From Anniella stebbinsi (Eukaryota > Chordata > Lepidosauria > Squamata > Anniellidae), in contig JARDYH010000003.1 of the NCBI GenBank assembly GCA_029215795.1, forward strand, positions 264,091,562 through 264,155,561: a DNA stretch of 64,000 bases. Reading direction: 5' to 3'. Positions 49,154-61,057 of this stretch are shown piece after piece. Each line of letters begins with the position of its first letter. Position 1 is the first letter of the stretch. The notes under the pieces are model-generated. The model searched no databases and was not told the origin of the DNA. It saw only the letters and a list, made by a program, of their open reading frames with translations. The position numbers were made by a program, and so were the translations under genes.

Positions 49154-51416
49154 TTGTGCACAATAGAGGCTCTGGACAAGGGTGGGTGGGCTCGCGGCGT
49201 TATCGGACACTCACTGAGCCTCAAAAGAAGTTTGCGAATGAGGCTGGCGACAGCGCAAGCATCCAACAAATCAGACGCAGGTGAGTGCGTCCATCCCTAG
49301 CCTTGACCCTTATTTTGACATAATAAGTATGCTCCGGTGTAGAGCTGTAATAACTAGGGCTCTACACTGTTAGCGGGTCTTTGGTCTGGGGCCCAGGTGC
49401 ACGCAGCCAGCCTGACCCCATCATGCAATCCCATTTTTATGCCATGTAGACATGTGATGCATCACCTGAAGGCAACTGGCAAATGGCAGCTGGTCCGGAT
49501 TTCAATGGCACTGACGTCTGCTGCGCTGGTGCAGAGCCCCAGGTTGTGTCATGGGTGTTGGCATGTTGGCATGGGTCAAGGTGAAATGTCGACCGGTTGG
49601 TCAACACACCTCTTTCCAAATGCTTATTTGCTGGTGGGGTGGGCTTTAGGATTGGTCTATGAAATATTTGAAACTCTAAGAAAACCCCCACCACCGATCC
49701 TTTCTGAGTATCAAACACCTAATTTCTTCAGTTTCCTTCCGCACACAATGTTTTACTTATATAAGAGCCTAATTAACTAGCACTGCATTTAGGCGATGGG
49801 GGAAGGGGGAGAGAGCTTTCCTTGCTTATGGTCGCATCCTTTAAAGGAAATGTTGAATAGTCTCAAAAGCATGTCCTTCATTAATCTGGGGTCCAGTTTG
49901 TCTGAGCTTTTGGACCTGGATGGGCTTACATGGACATTCCAACCCCCCCCCCCACATAATACCATTAGATTGTGTGTATTGAAATGCTCTGATCGCTATT
50001 TTGTGTATATATCAAAATGCAGCAGCAGTTTCTCGTATGAATGTGCAACAGGCTTGTGATTAAATGCTGTTGCTTTGACTTTTTAACCATAGCTGAGTAT
50101 TTAAAAGAAAATAAAAATAAACAAAATAGGAATGCAACAATTCCCAAGTTTTTGTTGGTTAAATGGAATCCAAGCTGATCTCTCCCTATTTGTTTTATTT
50201 TGATTTTAAATTCGTGGGCTTCGTTACATGTTGTATTATTGATCTGTGGGTCGTGGAATGTGGCAGCGTTGTTGCGGTACAACCCTTTTATTCCGTGGTA
50301 GCGTGGCATAAATTGGCTACCCATTTTACAGAAAGAAAGAAAAGTCACAAAGGGATTGATTTGTTGCAGTGACTTGGTCACCTTCTTTGATTTTTTCCCC
50401 TTTCTTTCGATGTCATGCTGATCAAAACCACCACTTTTATTGTTCATCTTAAATTGTTGTATTCCTATACTTATACAAGGAACAGTGAAAAAGAGAAACC
50501 CTCAAACCTGTGTACCTGCAGTCAAGGGCCAGATCCAGACACCTAGTTTTGTCACGCTTAAGGGTTTCTGGGTTTCAAGTGGGGATCTTAACTCTTTTTC
50601 ATTGAACAGGAGCCCTCTTTCCTCATGGAGATTACAACGTGGTTTGGAAACACTCTTCAGTCATTTGCTGCAGGGCATTGGGTGGCTGCTGTTCAAGAAA
50701 GGAGAGTCCAAAGCCTTCCCCCTTCCCCCACATTTGAGTGTTCACAACACGTGTTGTGCTTTCTTGGATCTTGGCCAAGCTCTGCAGGAGCTAACTTGAG
50801 CGTTGCTGGGTCTTTTGACATAAGACGTGTGTAAATTTTGATACTGTATTAAAGCTATTTTTTTACAATTCACCATTAATGGGGGTACCAAGCATATGTG
50901 TTCATCTTAGCAACGATAATAAATTATTTAATCTCATGGCCGTTGGTTTGCTTGATTTCGACATTGGTGTCTGAGAGCCTGGGGTAGGCCATGGGCATTT
51001 CTTCCATCCTTGTTAACATTTTATCTATTTGATTTGGTTTACTTGAAATATCCATACCATTCTCTTCAGCCCAGAAAAGCTATTGGAGCAGCTTAACCAT
51101 GATTAAAAAGGCAATAAAACAACTCATTAGACACCAGTCTAAGCCATAAGATCTAAAAGGCCTGGACAGATGAAAACATTTCCTGCTAGCCACCAAAAGA
51201 CAACTAAGGTGTTCCGTCCAACTTGATTAGAAGTCTTCAACCTTTCAAATGCTAGACCCACCATTAATCCAAACTTGGAGCACCACATCCAATTTTGATG
51301 TTTAAAAATATAATATGTACATCTTTCTCCTGCATTTTCTCCCCTGCTCTCTTTTTCAGAGCCTTTATTTTTCTTGTGTTGTAGCCCCCTCTCATTTTGC
51401 AAATAACAAGTACTTA

Positions 51417-51445
51417 GGAAGGAAGGAAGGAAGGAAGGAAGGAAG
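51417..51445. repeat. (GGAA)n microsatellite
   Basis: GGAA array. A second, less pure one is at 51728-51768. Confidence 0.95.
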
Positions 51446-51450
51446 AGACC

Positions 51451-51720
51451 ATAGCCCAGTGATATAGCACATGGAGCAGTATTCAATAGTAGTCCTATTT
51501 AGATTAGGCCCATTCACTCCAATGGGTCTACTCTGTGTAGGGGGACCACTGGATGCTACTCATGCTTTGCATGCAGAAGGTTCCAGTTTCAATCACTGGC
51601 ATCCCCAGTTAGGGCTCAAAAAGCCTCTTTCTACAACACTGGAGAGCCATTCCCAGCCAATGCCAACTGTCCTGGGCTAGATGGTCTGACTTAAGTTTAA
51701 AGCAGCTTCCTCTGTTAAGT
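51451..51720 (+). mobile_element. tRNA-derived SINE, type 1, split between A and B boxes
   Basis: A-box region 'tagcccagtgatatagcac' at about 51452. About 90 bp of foreign sequence follows, related to the TAGTATCCAATG MITE ('gtattcaatagtagtcctat' ... 'ccactggatgctact'). Then comes the B-box region 'gaaggttccagtttcaatca' and the normal body to 'aagcagcttcctctgtta'. Confidence 0.75.
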
Positions 51721-52113
51721 AAGTGAGGAAGGAAGGAAAGAAAGAAGGAAGGAAGGAAGGAAGAAAAGAAAGGCAAATCTCCTCTTTATGGAAGTCAAAG
51801 TCAAATGTCAGGAGACATTGTGACAGAAATGGTACCTCTGCGGAACTCACTGTTCCTCACAGTGAAAGATAGGAACATGTGCTAGCATTGGCTCCACCCC
51901 CATCCATAGGGTAGTTTGCAGAAATGCTGTGTAAGCACGGGATGGGTTGCCAGCCTCTCCAGTCGCTCAACTGAAGAGAAATGCACCAGTGAAACAGAAA
52001 CGTTACCATGGAAACAAGATTTTGACTCCAGTTCCCCCAAAAGATAATATAAAAAAGGCTTTAATGCTATAAATATAATAACATATTCCTTCATTACTGA
52101 AAAAAATGAATGG

Positions 52114-52114
<1 letters not shown>

Positions 52115-52151
<37 letters not shown>
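52115..52151. repeat. (TAA)n microsatellite
   Basis: About 37 bp of AAT trinucleotides. Confidence 0.97.
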
Positions 52152-52152
<1 letters not shown>

Positions 52153-52954
52153 GCAACCCCTACAATAGAACCCCCCCAGGAAGGGAAAGTACAAAGTAGT
52201 AACCTGCAAAATTAATGAGGCATTAGAAGGATCATGAACAAAGGAGCCCACCCACATGGTACACAAAACACTGCATTTTGTTTTTTTAAAAATGAAATAT
52301 TCAGCCAGTGTTGCAGTTCTGGGTTTAAGGCTTTGTGCTGCAAAGTTTTGTTCTGATCCTCAGATTGCCTGGCTTGCTGCATTCCAATTGTCTTGCCCCT
52401 TCCCAAGATTTGCTCCTCTTTGCAGCTTTGAGGACTGATATGTTTTTCACACACACATACCCCCCCCCCCCCCCCCGATTAACTGCTTTCCAGAGAGAAT
52501 TTTGGAATAACTGCTTCTGCTGGCGATGTCAGACTAAATCTAGTTCAGGCATGGACACACTCTGCTTTCTAAGGGGCCCAGAACTGATTTCACACTTTTT
52601 TTTGGGGGGGGGGGGTAACCCTGCAGCGTGTACCTGTATGGTGATGTTGTTTCTGTGTTTCTGCGTTTTCTGTTTTCAATAGTCCACACCAGAGAGGGGG
52701 TGCAGCTGGGTATCTTTCTGTTCCACACATGAAGTCTGCACCGTGGCTTCCAGTATTCAAAGCAAAAAGCAGCACATGGAGAAACGAGCTTTTGAGAAGC
52801 AATAAGTGAGGAGGGCTGGGAGATGGCTTGTCCTGGAATAATATGGGTTTGTGAGAGTCTGTACATAGCAAAGAGGGGTAGGATGGTGGTTCACAGATGG
52901 GTTAGGGTTAGGGTGAGGCACCTGAGCTTTAGACTAAGGGAGAGGGGATTACCT
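52152..52954. other. Intergenic, no recognised feature
   Basis: Homopolymer C and G runs (52461-52476, 52606-52615). No gene. Confidence 0.4.
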
Positions 52955-53070
52955 AAGAACATAAGGACTAGATGAACCAAGGGTTCATCCAGTTCAGCAT
53001 TCTGTTCATACAATGGCCAACCAGCTGCTCAAGGGAAAACCACAAGCAGTACATGAGAGGCATCTGGTCG
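52955..53070 (-). mobile_element. LINE (CR1/L3-like) 3' end fragment
   Basis: 'aagaacataaggactagatg', 'gttcatccagttcagcattc' and 'ggccaaccagctgctc' are the reversed LINE tail. Confidence 0.7.
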
Positions 53071-53789
53071 GCCATTCCTGATACGTTTCTGCAGAACTCT
53101 CCTTCTGTTGTTATATCCTGCCATCAGTCCCCAAAATGGAGTTCCCCCTTACTAGGTCATTGGGAATCCTTCTTGGCTCCTGTTTCTGGCCCATTGACCT
53201 CCTGTGTCCAACAGCTGCAGTTATCTAAGCCTACCAGCTGCTACAGGCTGGCTTCAGGTTTGAGGGAGGCACCAGAAGGTGTCCCAACATCAGTGTTCCC
53301 CTCCCCAGCCATGGACTCATGCGCCAGTGGCAGCTGTGTCTGAGAAGCCATTGTTTAACTGCTCTGGGACATTGTGGGGAATTTAAAATGGTGCTTTGTA
53401 GCCTGATAAGCCCACAACTAGAGAATGGAGGTGGCGCAAAGCGGCCATTGGCATTAGTGCTGGTGAGCCCTGCTGGGCATTTGGGCTCCAGTAGCTGCCC
53501 AAGGAACTTGTGCCCCAATGCTATTCCTGGGCTGCTTCTAGGCTAAGCTCCCAGTGGCTATGGAGAGACATGCACACTCTGGTTCCCAGTGGAGAACTGG
53601 GAGCAAAACTTGGAGAACCACTATAACCATCCTCAATACAACCTTAATATTTCCACAGGACATGGATATCATTTCTAATCCCGTCTCACTGAGAAACTCA
53701 ATGAAATGTTTCAGAGGACCTGAGGTTGTAGTCATTCCCATGGCCGCATTCCTGTGTTTGTTGGTGCAGCCATTTTGAGTATGGGGATA
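53071..53789. other. Intergenic, no recognised feature
   Basis: No gene; both-strand open frames are chance. Confidence 0.4.
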
Positions 53790-54200
53790 TATTAAATATA
53801 TCGAAGAACAAGCCTTGTTGAGGACCAAACAGCATGGCTTCTCCAAAGGGAAGTCTGGTCTTAGTAAGAATTTTGAAAATTCATTGTGAGTGTCATGAAC
53901 AATCATAACTAGTTATGGAATTCACCATCCGAAGGCATGGTGACCTAGTGGACATCAGTGTCGCAAGGCATGCGATGGTCACTAGCTCAGGTTTCTTTTA
54001 AAAAAGATTGAATGGAGAAAAAGTCTATCAGCAGCTGTGAACTATTAGCCATGATAACTCAGTGAAGCATCTATGTTCAGAGCAGTTTACACCTCTGAAT
54101 ACCAGGTGCTGGGGCCAAATAGTGGTGAAAGGTTGATGCCTTTCTGCTTGCTTGCAGGCATCCCAAAATCATCTGGTTAGTCATGGTCAAAAATTAGTCC
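53790..54200 (+). pseudogene. LINE RT-region fragment plus 3' end
   Basis: One frame from about 53823 reads TKQHGFSKGKSGLSKNF, which resembles the 'QHGF..GKSCLTNL' box of non-LTR reverse transcriptases. It then decays. 54010-54120 has a diverged LINE 3' tail (gagaaaaagtctatcagcag, ctctgaataccaggtgctgg). It is a dead, internally deleted copy. Confidence 0.5.
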
Positions 54201-54739
54201 CTGGTTTGAATCCGTGGAGGTTGTGTTATGTGCTTATCTGTTGCATGTGCAGCTGTATTACTCTTGTGTGTGTCAACATTCAAGATGGGTAAATTGGTGC
54301 TGCCTAGCCAAATTTGTCCTGATCGTTCCGCGGATTCTAAAGGTGAAGACGTATGGGCTCACTTATAAATGCTGAGCCTTGGAGTTCAATATTTGCTATG
54401 ATGAGCAGCAATGCAGGCTTCTGCCACTTCTTGTCTCGAGATGGCATTCCAGTGGTCCACATTGTGTCACCTCTCTGCATAACCTTTCCAGACGCACTGC
54501 GTTTGGCACTGAAGATCACAAATGCTACAAGGAAATCATCCATCATCTGAGATGCCTTTATTGCTGAATAAAAGCCAAGCAAACAAACAAGGAACTGCTA
54601 TAAGGATTCACTAGAGATGCAGGAAATAGCTGCGGTTTACCACTCCTCAAGTAAAAAACTGCATATTCACTTCTGTGGATCAGAGTCGTGGGGCAGCAGG
54701 TTGCTTCCACTCAAATAGATGGCTGCCAGTAAGGACTGT
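54201..54739. other. Intergenic, no recognised feature
   Basis: Nothing recognised. Confidence 0.4.
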
Positions 54740-54848
54740 TTATATGCAGTTTTAATAATATTTGTCATGTTTTAATTAGTTTTATGTATTTTATCATGTT
54801 GTTGTTCCCCGCCTCGATCTAGACGGAGAGGCGGGTAAGAAATAAATC

Positions 54849-54898
<50 letters not shown>
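54740..54898 (+). mobile_element. Retroposon 3' end with (TTA)n tail
   Basis: 'ccccgcctcgatctagacgg' and 'gagaggcgggtaagaaataa', then a TTA array at 54849-54898. It is the same tail type, reversed, as 14487-14700. Confidence 0.7.
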
Positions 54899-54900
<2 letters not shown>

Positions 54901-57559
54901 GCCCCCTATGATCCAGGACTACAGAACGAGCACAGAATGTGATACTGGGCACAGGATCTGATTTGCTGGAAATCTGAGCTTCCAATTTGTTACCAAAGAA
55001 TGTCTCTAGCCCTTATGGCATGAAGATAGAGTTAAAAGGGTGTGGACAATGGCATTTCCAGCAGCACATGGAATGGCTGAATCCCTGATTTTTCCAGCTG
55101 TTGAGTTGAGGCTTCCGACACAGCTCCTATTCCATGGCTACCAAACCCAAGAGAAATTATGAAAAATAACAACAGCTGCAGAATGTATTACCCAAAACAA
55201 AACAAGACAAACATGCCCATCTGACCAATTTGGATGATTTATACAGGCTACAGATCTCAAGATTTTTCTTGGGGCAGAATTTGGATTTCCTGGATACCAA
55301 TTTTTCATTTTTATAGGTCATAATGAAGATTGCATGCATGTTCCTTTGGCTCTTGACAAGACCAAAATTGGCATGGAACCCATCTGTTTCCTTCTATGGG
55401 ATTTGGGTAAATAGGTTGTATAAGTGCTTAAGGTTGACTTATCCCGTTCCTTGTGTGTTGCTGAGGATTGCTCCAGTGGGCCTCAAGCCAGGCCTACCGG
55501 TCTCCAGTACACTGCCTCCCACACTAGGGATGTGCAGCCCTTTTGTGCCCTGGGCACATTTGGCAATTTGAAAAGCTGTTGTGGGCACCACCACAAAATG
55601 TCTGCCATGGGAGGTGGGTCAAAGGACAAATAACCTTCCCAAAAGACAGACGTGGAGTCTGAGGCCTGATACCTTAACCAACTCCTTTGAACCCACAGTT
55701 TTCAGCACTAAGAGAAAACTATTTCCCAGCAAAAATTAAAAATATTTTAATTTATTTTAAAAGGTGGGAGAGCAGGGCACCTTGGTGGGTGTCACATGGC
55801 CTACCTTGCGATCTACACCCATGCCAGAGCTCTGACTCCACAATGGAGGCTCCTGAAATCATGTAATTCAACCCATTACATAAATGGTGGCCATAAGGGC
55901 CCATTTATGCTAAAGTAAAGGCGCGAATGGAGGAAAATGCTTGACAGCTGGTGGGGGCGGCATGAGACTCCTACCTCCGCTGGGTCTGAAGCCCTCATGG
56001 GCTCTCCTTCCTTGCAAGGAGGGAGAACCCTCGAGGGCGTGACAACTGGTGGGAGCAGGAGAAGCACCTCCTTTCTTCCCTTCTCATCCCTCTTGACCTT
56101 CTCATGGGCTTTGATCCAAACCTGTCTTTTGACCCTGGCTTGATCCAATGCCTGACCTGTAGCCTGTCCATACCCATGCCCAGGACCCATAGCCCCCTGA
56201 GTCTGAGGTTTCTAGTGGCAGGAGGCAGAAGAGGAGGCAGAAACAGTTTCAAGACCCACACAAGTGGATACCCCACTTGAATCCTGCACCCTGTCCTCTT
56301 CATCCCCATGAGGCAGTGCTGCTCTCCGATTTCAAGGAGTGGACCCTGGACTCCTCTAGAGAGCTGGAAGGCTCTTGCGGAGCATCCCCCAACTAGCTCT
56401 GCACTCCCCAGACCCTCACCATCTAGAAGAAGCCAGCGACTGTGGGAAAGTGCACTGGCCCTTTAAAGATCCTGATACAGCACTTGAACTGGTGGGGGCT
56501 GCCCGAAGGACCCACCTGCCAGTTGCTTAAAGCCAGAGCTGGGCTAACTTGTCAGTACACCGGCTGCGATTCTGCTCTCCTTGGTCCTGAAACCACCCCA
56601 TGTTCTGCGCTGGTAGCTGTGATGCTGGCCATGGTATCAAAACTGCTCCTGTTCCAGTTGTGTGTATGAAGTTCTGCCACTTTGCCTTAGCCCAGAGCAG
56701 ATGATGGGTTCTGGCAGTCTCTGGCTCTTCTCATCTGTCTACATCTGGGTAGGGACCCTTCTGCAGCCTGCCATGGAGCTGACAGTTGTAAACATTGGAT
56801 TACTAACCTTATGTTTATTCTGGAAGTGTTGATTGTGGGGACATGTCTAGGGGAGAAGCAGAGGGTCCACAGAAAACTTAATCGATTTTCTCCCTATTGC
56901 TTTCCACACCATGTCGCATCTCCCCTTGACCCTGGATGGACTGCTTCCGAGGAGCATGGCCTTGGCCTGAATGGGCAGGGCAGTTGTCCAGACAAGGATT
57001 TGGCACTGTACTTAAGGGCCTGTTTCATTAGCAAATCGTGATGGCTTGAAGTTTGGTTTCATTTCATCTTTTAAAAACAATTTACCCAAACTTGGACATT
57101 TCTTCATATTGTGATGGAAAGACCATGAGATTAAAAAAAAAAAAGAATCTGGGAGAAAACAAAACTGACAGATTTGTCCACCTGTAACCAGGAAGCTCCA
57201 AATGTGTCTGCTGAAAATATTCATAAATTTTCAAAGACATGTTCACGTTCGTCTCATCCCTGATTCCTCATTCAATTTGCACAAATTTTCTAATTTATGC
57301 CAATACCCTCCATAGACTAAATCAGCTTTAGTCTAAGGAGGAAAGTTGTGCAAATTTGGAAATATGCGCAAATTTGGGAGACTTGTGTAAATCTCCTGTT
57401 CAATTGCAGTTCAGTTTGCTCTGCAAGTGTCCAGTTAGTGCAGAACAAGTAAAAAGGGAATTGGGCACAAGACAAGGGACTAGACAATGTTCAGGGAATC
57501 CTGGGGATTTTGAACATCGCTTTTCCACCCATCTCTTTGGTGCAGAGACTGACTCTTAG
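54899..57559. other. Intergenic, no gene recognised
   Basis: 2.7 kb. About 55900-56450 is GC-rich, with frames on both strands that I cannot assign; an old retroelement is possible. About 57150-57400 has 'gcaaatttgg'/'ccaaatttgc'-type repeats and 'ctcatccctga', suggesting an old TAGGGATG-type hAT relic. Confidence 0.35.
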
Positions 57560-58298
57560 CTGATGTCATGCCCGCACTGGAAGAATTCCCATCAGACGAA
57601 GAGCTGGAGCTCCCATGAACTGGGGTACCCTAGATCAGTCACTGTCATCAGACCAGGGGCGGGATGGCCCATGGGGGAAATGGCTGCAGGTCCAGCCCTG
57701 TCAGGGGGAGGGGTCTCTTCCTGTGAGCGATCCCCTGCCCCCCAGGAGCATTGTCATCTGAAGTGACTGTCCAGTAGGGCTCCCGTGAGAAGATGGGTTC
57801 ACTTGCAAAGAAGGACCCCTCAGGAGGAAGTGACTCCTCATGAGTAGGCGTCTGACCAGAAAGCTCTAATGTACTAAGCTGAGCCCTAAGTGGGGCTCAG
57901 CAGGCTCTGGTGTTAAAAGCCTTTGGTGCCTGCTTTGGTGTCTCCAGTATCTTCTATCTTGCCTTGTAATTGATGCTTTGTGTTACTGACTCCTTCTTGA
58001 CTCTGCTTCTGCACTGTATAATGTATCTGACTGTTTGCCTATGTTTTAACCTTTACCCACCCTCTCGACCCCTCCTGCCTCAGCCTGACCCCATGAATCT
58101 GACTACTTGCTTGTGTTTTGACCCCTGCCTGCTATCTTGACCATTGCGTTTTGACCCCTGCCTGCTATCTTGACCATTCCTGCTATAGCCTAAACCCCAC
58201 TGGACTGAAACCTGTGTGCTTGAACCTTTGCCTGTTTTGTTACATTGCTCTTTGGTTAGCCCCTTCATTCAGAGTCTGCTGCAGCCAAAACAGGGCAG
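57560..58298. other. Possible LTR-type retroelement remnant with tandem duplication
   Basis: GC-rich sequence with 'gagccctaagtggggctcag' near 57880. A perfect-looking 33-bp tandem duplication is at 58115-58147 and 58148-58180 (gttttgacccctgcctgcta...). No paired LTR or coding frame is identified. Confidence 0.35.
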
Positions 58299-58395
58299 CG
58301 TAACCTATCTCACAGGGTTGTTGTGAGGATAACATGGAGAGGACCATACAAGCCACCTTGGGTTCCTCACAAGAGGGGATATATATATATAGTTG
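58299..58395 (+). mobile_element. tRNA-derived SINE type 2, 3' part
   Basis: 'tctcacagggttgttgtgag' and 'gataacatggagaggaccat', ending in a short (TA)n at 58378-58391. Confidence 0.65.
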
Positions 58396-59075
58396 GGAGT
58401 CATAAGTTTCCAGCCAAATGTTTATTTTCTCCTTTATGTCTGAAGATGTTTCAAAGGCATCCAAGATAAACTGGCCCATACTTTATATGGGAAAAATGAG
58501 GGAAATGAACACTCATTCCTTCAGAACATCCCATTAACTCTACGGATGGACAAATCAGTCTGTATCACTTTTGCATAAGTCTCTTCCATCCAATTTCCAT
58601 ATCAGTCTGCAATATTGTCAAAACTGGATTGGTCTACAAAGACGGCAACCCCCCCCCCCAATTTTGTACGCAACTTTCCTTAACATGCACATTTTTGTAT
58701 CCAACCGTTTAAATGAGAACTGTATTCCAAAATGTGAGAAGTGGACAATATGTTTGTCTGGGGGACGTGTGGATTCCAAGGATTTGCTTAAAAATGCAGA
58801 TCAAACCAAATTCTTCCCCATCCTCTGTTAATGACACATAATGAAAATCTTGGAAATCAGGATCATCCCAGTTCTTATTTAAATGGCCCTGTTGCTCCCT
58901 GTTCAGCAATGTTACATGAGGCATGAAGCAAATCAGAACAAAATGGCATGGGGGTGGGGAGAGGAAGATCGCTAGCTCATCATTTAATGTTATGGCCCAG
59001 AAATAGCTTATTACTGTAAATTAGGTTTCTGGAAACATGTTCATCTTAACAGTCTTGCGAAAACATTTTCAAGGA

Positions 59076-59076
<1 letters not shown>
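58396..59076. other. Intergenic; last part repeat-poor
   Basis: No gene. About 58975-59076 is AT-rich, repeat-free and leads into the (TA)n. It may be part of a conserved block (see findings). Confidence 0.35.

Positions 59077-59119
<43 letters not shown>
59077..59119. repeat. (TA)n microsatellite
   Basis: About 42 bp of TA dinucleotides. Confidence 0.98.
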
Positions 59120-59124
<5 letters not shown>

Positions 59125-59544
59125 GATGAATAATTCATCTCATCCTCTGCAGCTTGCATTAATTAATGTTAAAGGAAAGCAAAACACGCAGACTGCTGTG
59201 TCTTTGGGCTGATTATGTGACGAGCCGGGGCTGAGGGTATGTTTAGCCCTGAGATGAAAATTAGATTAAGGGAAGGACGTGTTGACAGATGGCAAACACT
59301 TAGGAGAATATCAGAATGGAAAAAGAGGAATACGGGCATTTTGTATTCATACGGCCTTTTTCAAAGCTCTTTGCATGCATTATTCCAGCAACCGTTGTAA
59401 CAACAACCTTGTAATGCACACCAGCATTCTCATCCTCACATCAAAGTTTGGAGGATGCTGCTAAATCAAATTTGTGAACAGAACCATCTACCTCCAATTC
59501 ATTCCCCTTAGATGAACATTTCCTTTTACATGGCCTCATGCATA

Positions 59545-59755
59545 TCCCACCTGTCCTGCAAAGGGTTCAAGGCGAAGTATGTGGTTCACCCAGTGAAATG
59601 GTTGGTGGAGTGGGGATTTGAACCAGGGTCTCCCCCGCTCTAGCTTGGCTTTCTGACTCAGCCTTACGCAACATAGTTTCCCCTGTTGTTCTGCAGATCT
59701 GATCATTCCAGCCAGCAATACTGCTCTAACCATTACACCACACTGCCTTTCTTGG
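59545..59755 (-). mobile_element. tRNA-derived SINE, type 2
   Basis: The minus strand holds 'aaggcagtgtggtgtaatgg' (A box region) and 'ctggttcaaatccccactcc' (B box region). An unrelated stretch (about 59660-59715) lies between them, so it is interrupted or rearranged. Confidence 0.68.
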
Positions 59756-60049
59756 TTTGAAGGATAGTTGACATCACCTTCAGGATATCTCTATTAGAGA
59801 AGTGTTCATGATGCAGAACACTTGCATCCAAGGAATGTTGGAGACTAATGAATGTGGACAAATTACGTAAGGGGGGAGTGAAAAATTATGATTATCCTTC
59901 CGTCGGGTGCAGTCTGGAAGAAGCTGTGGATGTCATTCCACTTCTTTTATGCCAATAAGATGATGGTCGGTATTCTTTATTAAGGGCTTAAGCTCTATTA
60001 AATGCTGTATGAAGCATGAAATAGGCCCCGGTTATGATGGCTTACACAA

Positions 60050-60145
60050 GGCCTTTCCCAACCTGGTACTACGATTCCCATTCTCCCTAAACATTGGCTA
60101 TGCTGAGTGGGGGTGTTGGGAATTGTAGTTTGAAAGACCTGACTT
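60050..60145. mobile_element. Small foldback MITE, degraded
   Basis: 'tactacgattcccattctcc' and 'tgttgggaattgtagtttga' are the arms of the same type of element as 14278-14372. Confidence 0.5.
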
Positions 60146-60751
60146 TCTGACAATGTCGTTCTCCTTCCCTTCTTGTGCCTCGACTCCTTACACTAGGCGT
60201 AAGTGTGTGACTCATGTTTAATTAGACGATGACGCCCTATCTCAGCCCTATGGGAATTGTGAGCATGCCATACTAAAACAACAACAACAACAACAACACA
60301 CAGACCCTGCAGCTTTGATGACTGAAGTCATCCAGCTGGGATCAGAATGGTATCACAGAAGCCCCAGCTTGATGAAAACACCTTGCAGGGAAAGAACCCT
60401 TGGACTGAGCTCCAATCAGCCTAGCAACCACCAGATGATGCTCATGAATGAAAGCTGCTGAGTGGCTCCTCTAGGCAATTGTTGACCTCTGGTTTTCAGC
60501 CTCCTGCAAGCCTCTTAGCTTGCCTGCAGGACCCATGCTGGCCTGGAGAGGAAGAGAGAGCAATGGCATCTTCCTCATCGCTGCAGTGCATCCAGGTGTC
60601 TGTTTTATTTTTCAAAGCAGGAACTCTGGGGGAGAAGCCCAGGCATGTCAAGTGGGTGGATGGCCTGAATCCTGCTGTGCTGTGGCCGCACCAATGCAGA
60701 TGGCCAGAGGGTGCTACTGCAGCTTCCAGGCCACAAGAGACCAGGTAACAG

Positions 60752-61057
60752 AAGGAATTTACTACCACAAGATGTGGTGATGGCCACCAATTTGGATGGC
60801 TTTAAAGGGGATGGATAAATTCCTGGAGCAGAAGGCTATCAATGGCTACGAGTCCTGATGGCTCTGTGCTACCTCCCATAACAGAGGCAGTGAGCCTATA
60901 TGCACCAGTTGTGGGGAACATGGGTGGGACGGTGCTGTTGGACTTGTGTCCTGCTTGTGGGTTCCTGGTTGACAGCTGGTTGGTCACTGTTTGAACTGAT
61001 GGTTGGCTATATGGACCCTTGGTCTGATCTAGCATGGCTCTTCTGATCTTCTTATGA
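60752..61057 (+). mobile_element. LINE (CR1/L3-like) 3' end
   Basis: 'gaatttactaccacaagatg', 'accaatttggatggctttaa', 'ggctatcaatggctac' and 'acccttggtctgatctagca', in order. Confidence 0.82.

Larger units (their letters stand above)
45973..50945 (+). other. CCDC85A: Probable 3' UTR of CCDC85A
   Basis: 45973-46560 and about 49790-50945 are repeat-poor and look like exon-type unique sequence. Candidate poly(A) signals are ATTAAA at 50848-50853 and AATAAA at 50918-50923, followed by a GT-rich stretch (ggccgttggtttgc). The middle holds three transposon insertions. A nearer signal (ATTAAA, about 46197) could give a short form. The extent is inferred, with no transcript evidence. Confidence 0.4.

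Noticed and set aside
49965..50447. 160-codon minus-strand open frame
   Set aside because: Lysine/phenylalanine/isoleucine-rich translation of AT-rich presumed 3' UTR in antisense; no domain.
52902..52915. Telomere-type TTAGGG repeat
   Set aside because: Only about two units (ggttagggttaggg), too short to mean an interstitial telomere.
55995..56309. 104-codon minus-strand frame in a GC-rich stretch
   Set aside because: Overlaps another frame of similar length on the same strand and one on the opposite strand, which is typical of GC-rich non-coding DNA. I saw no gag or RT motif.
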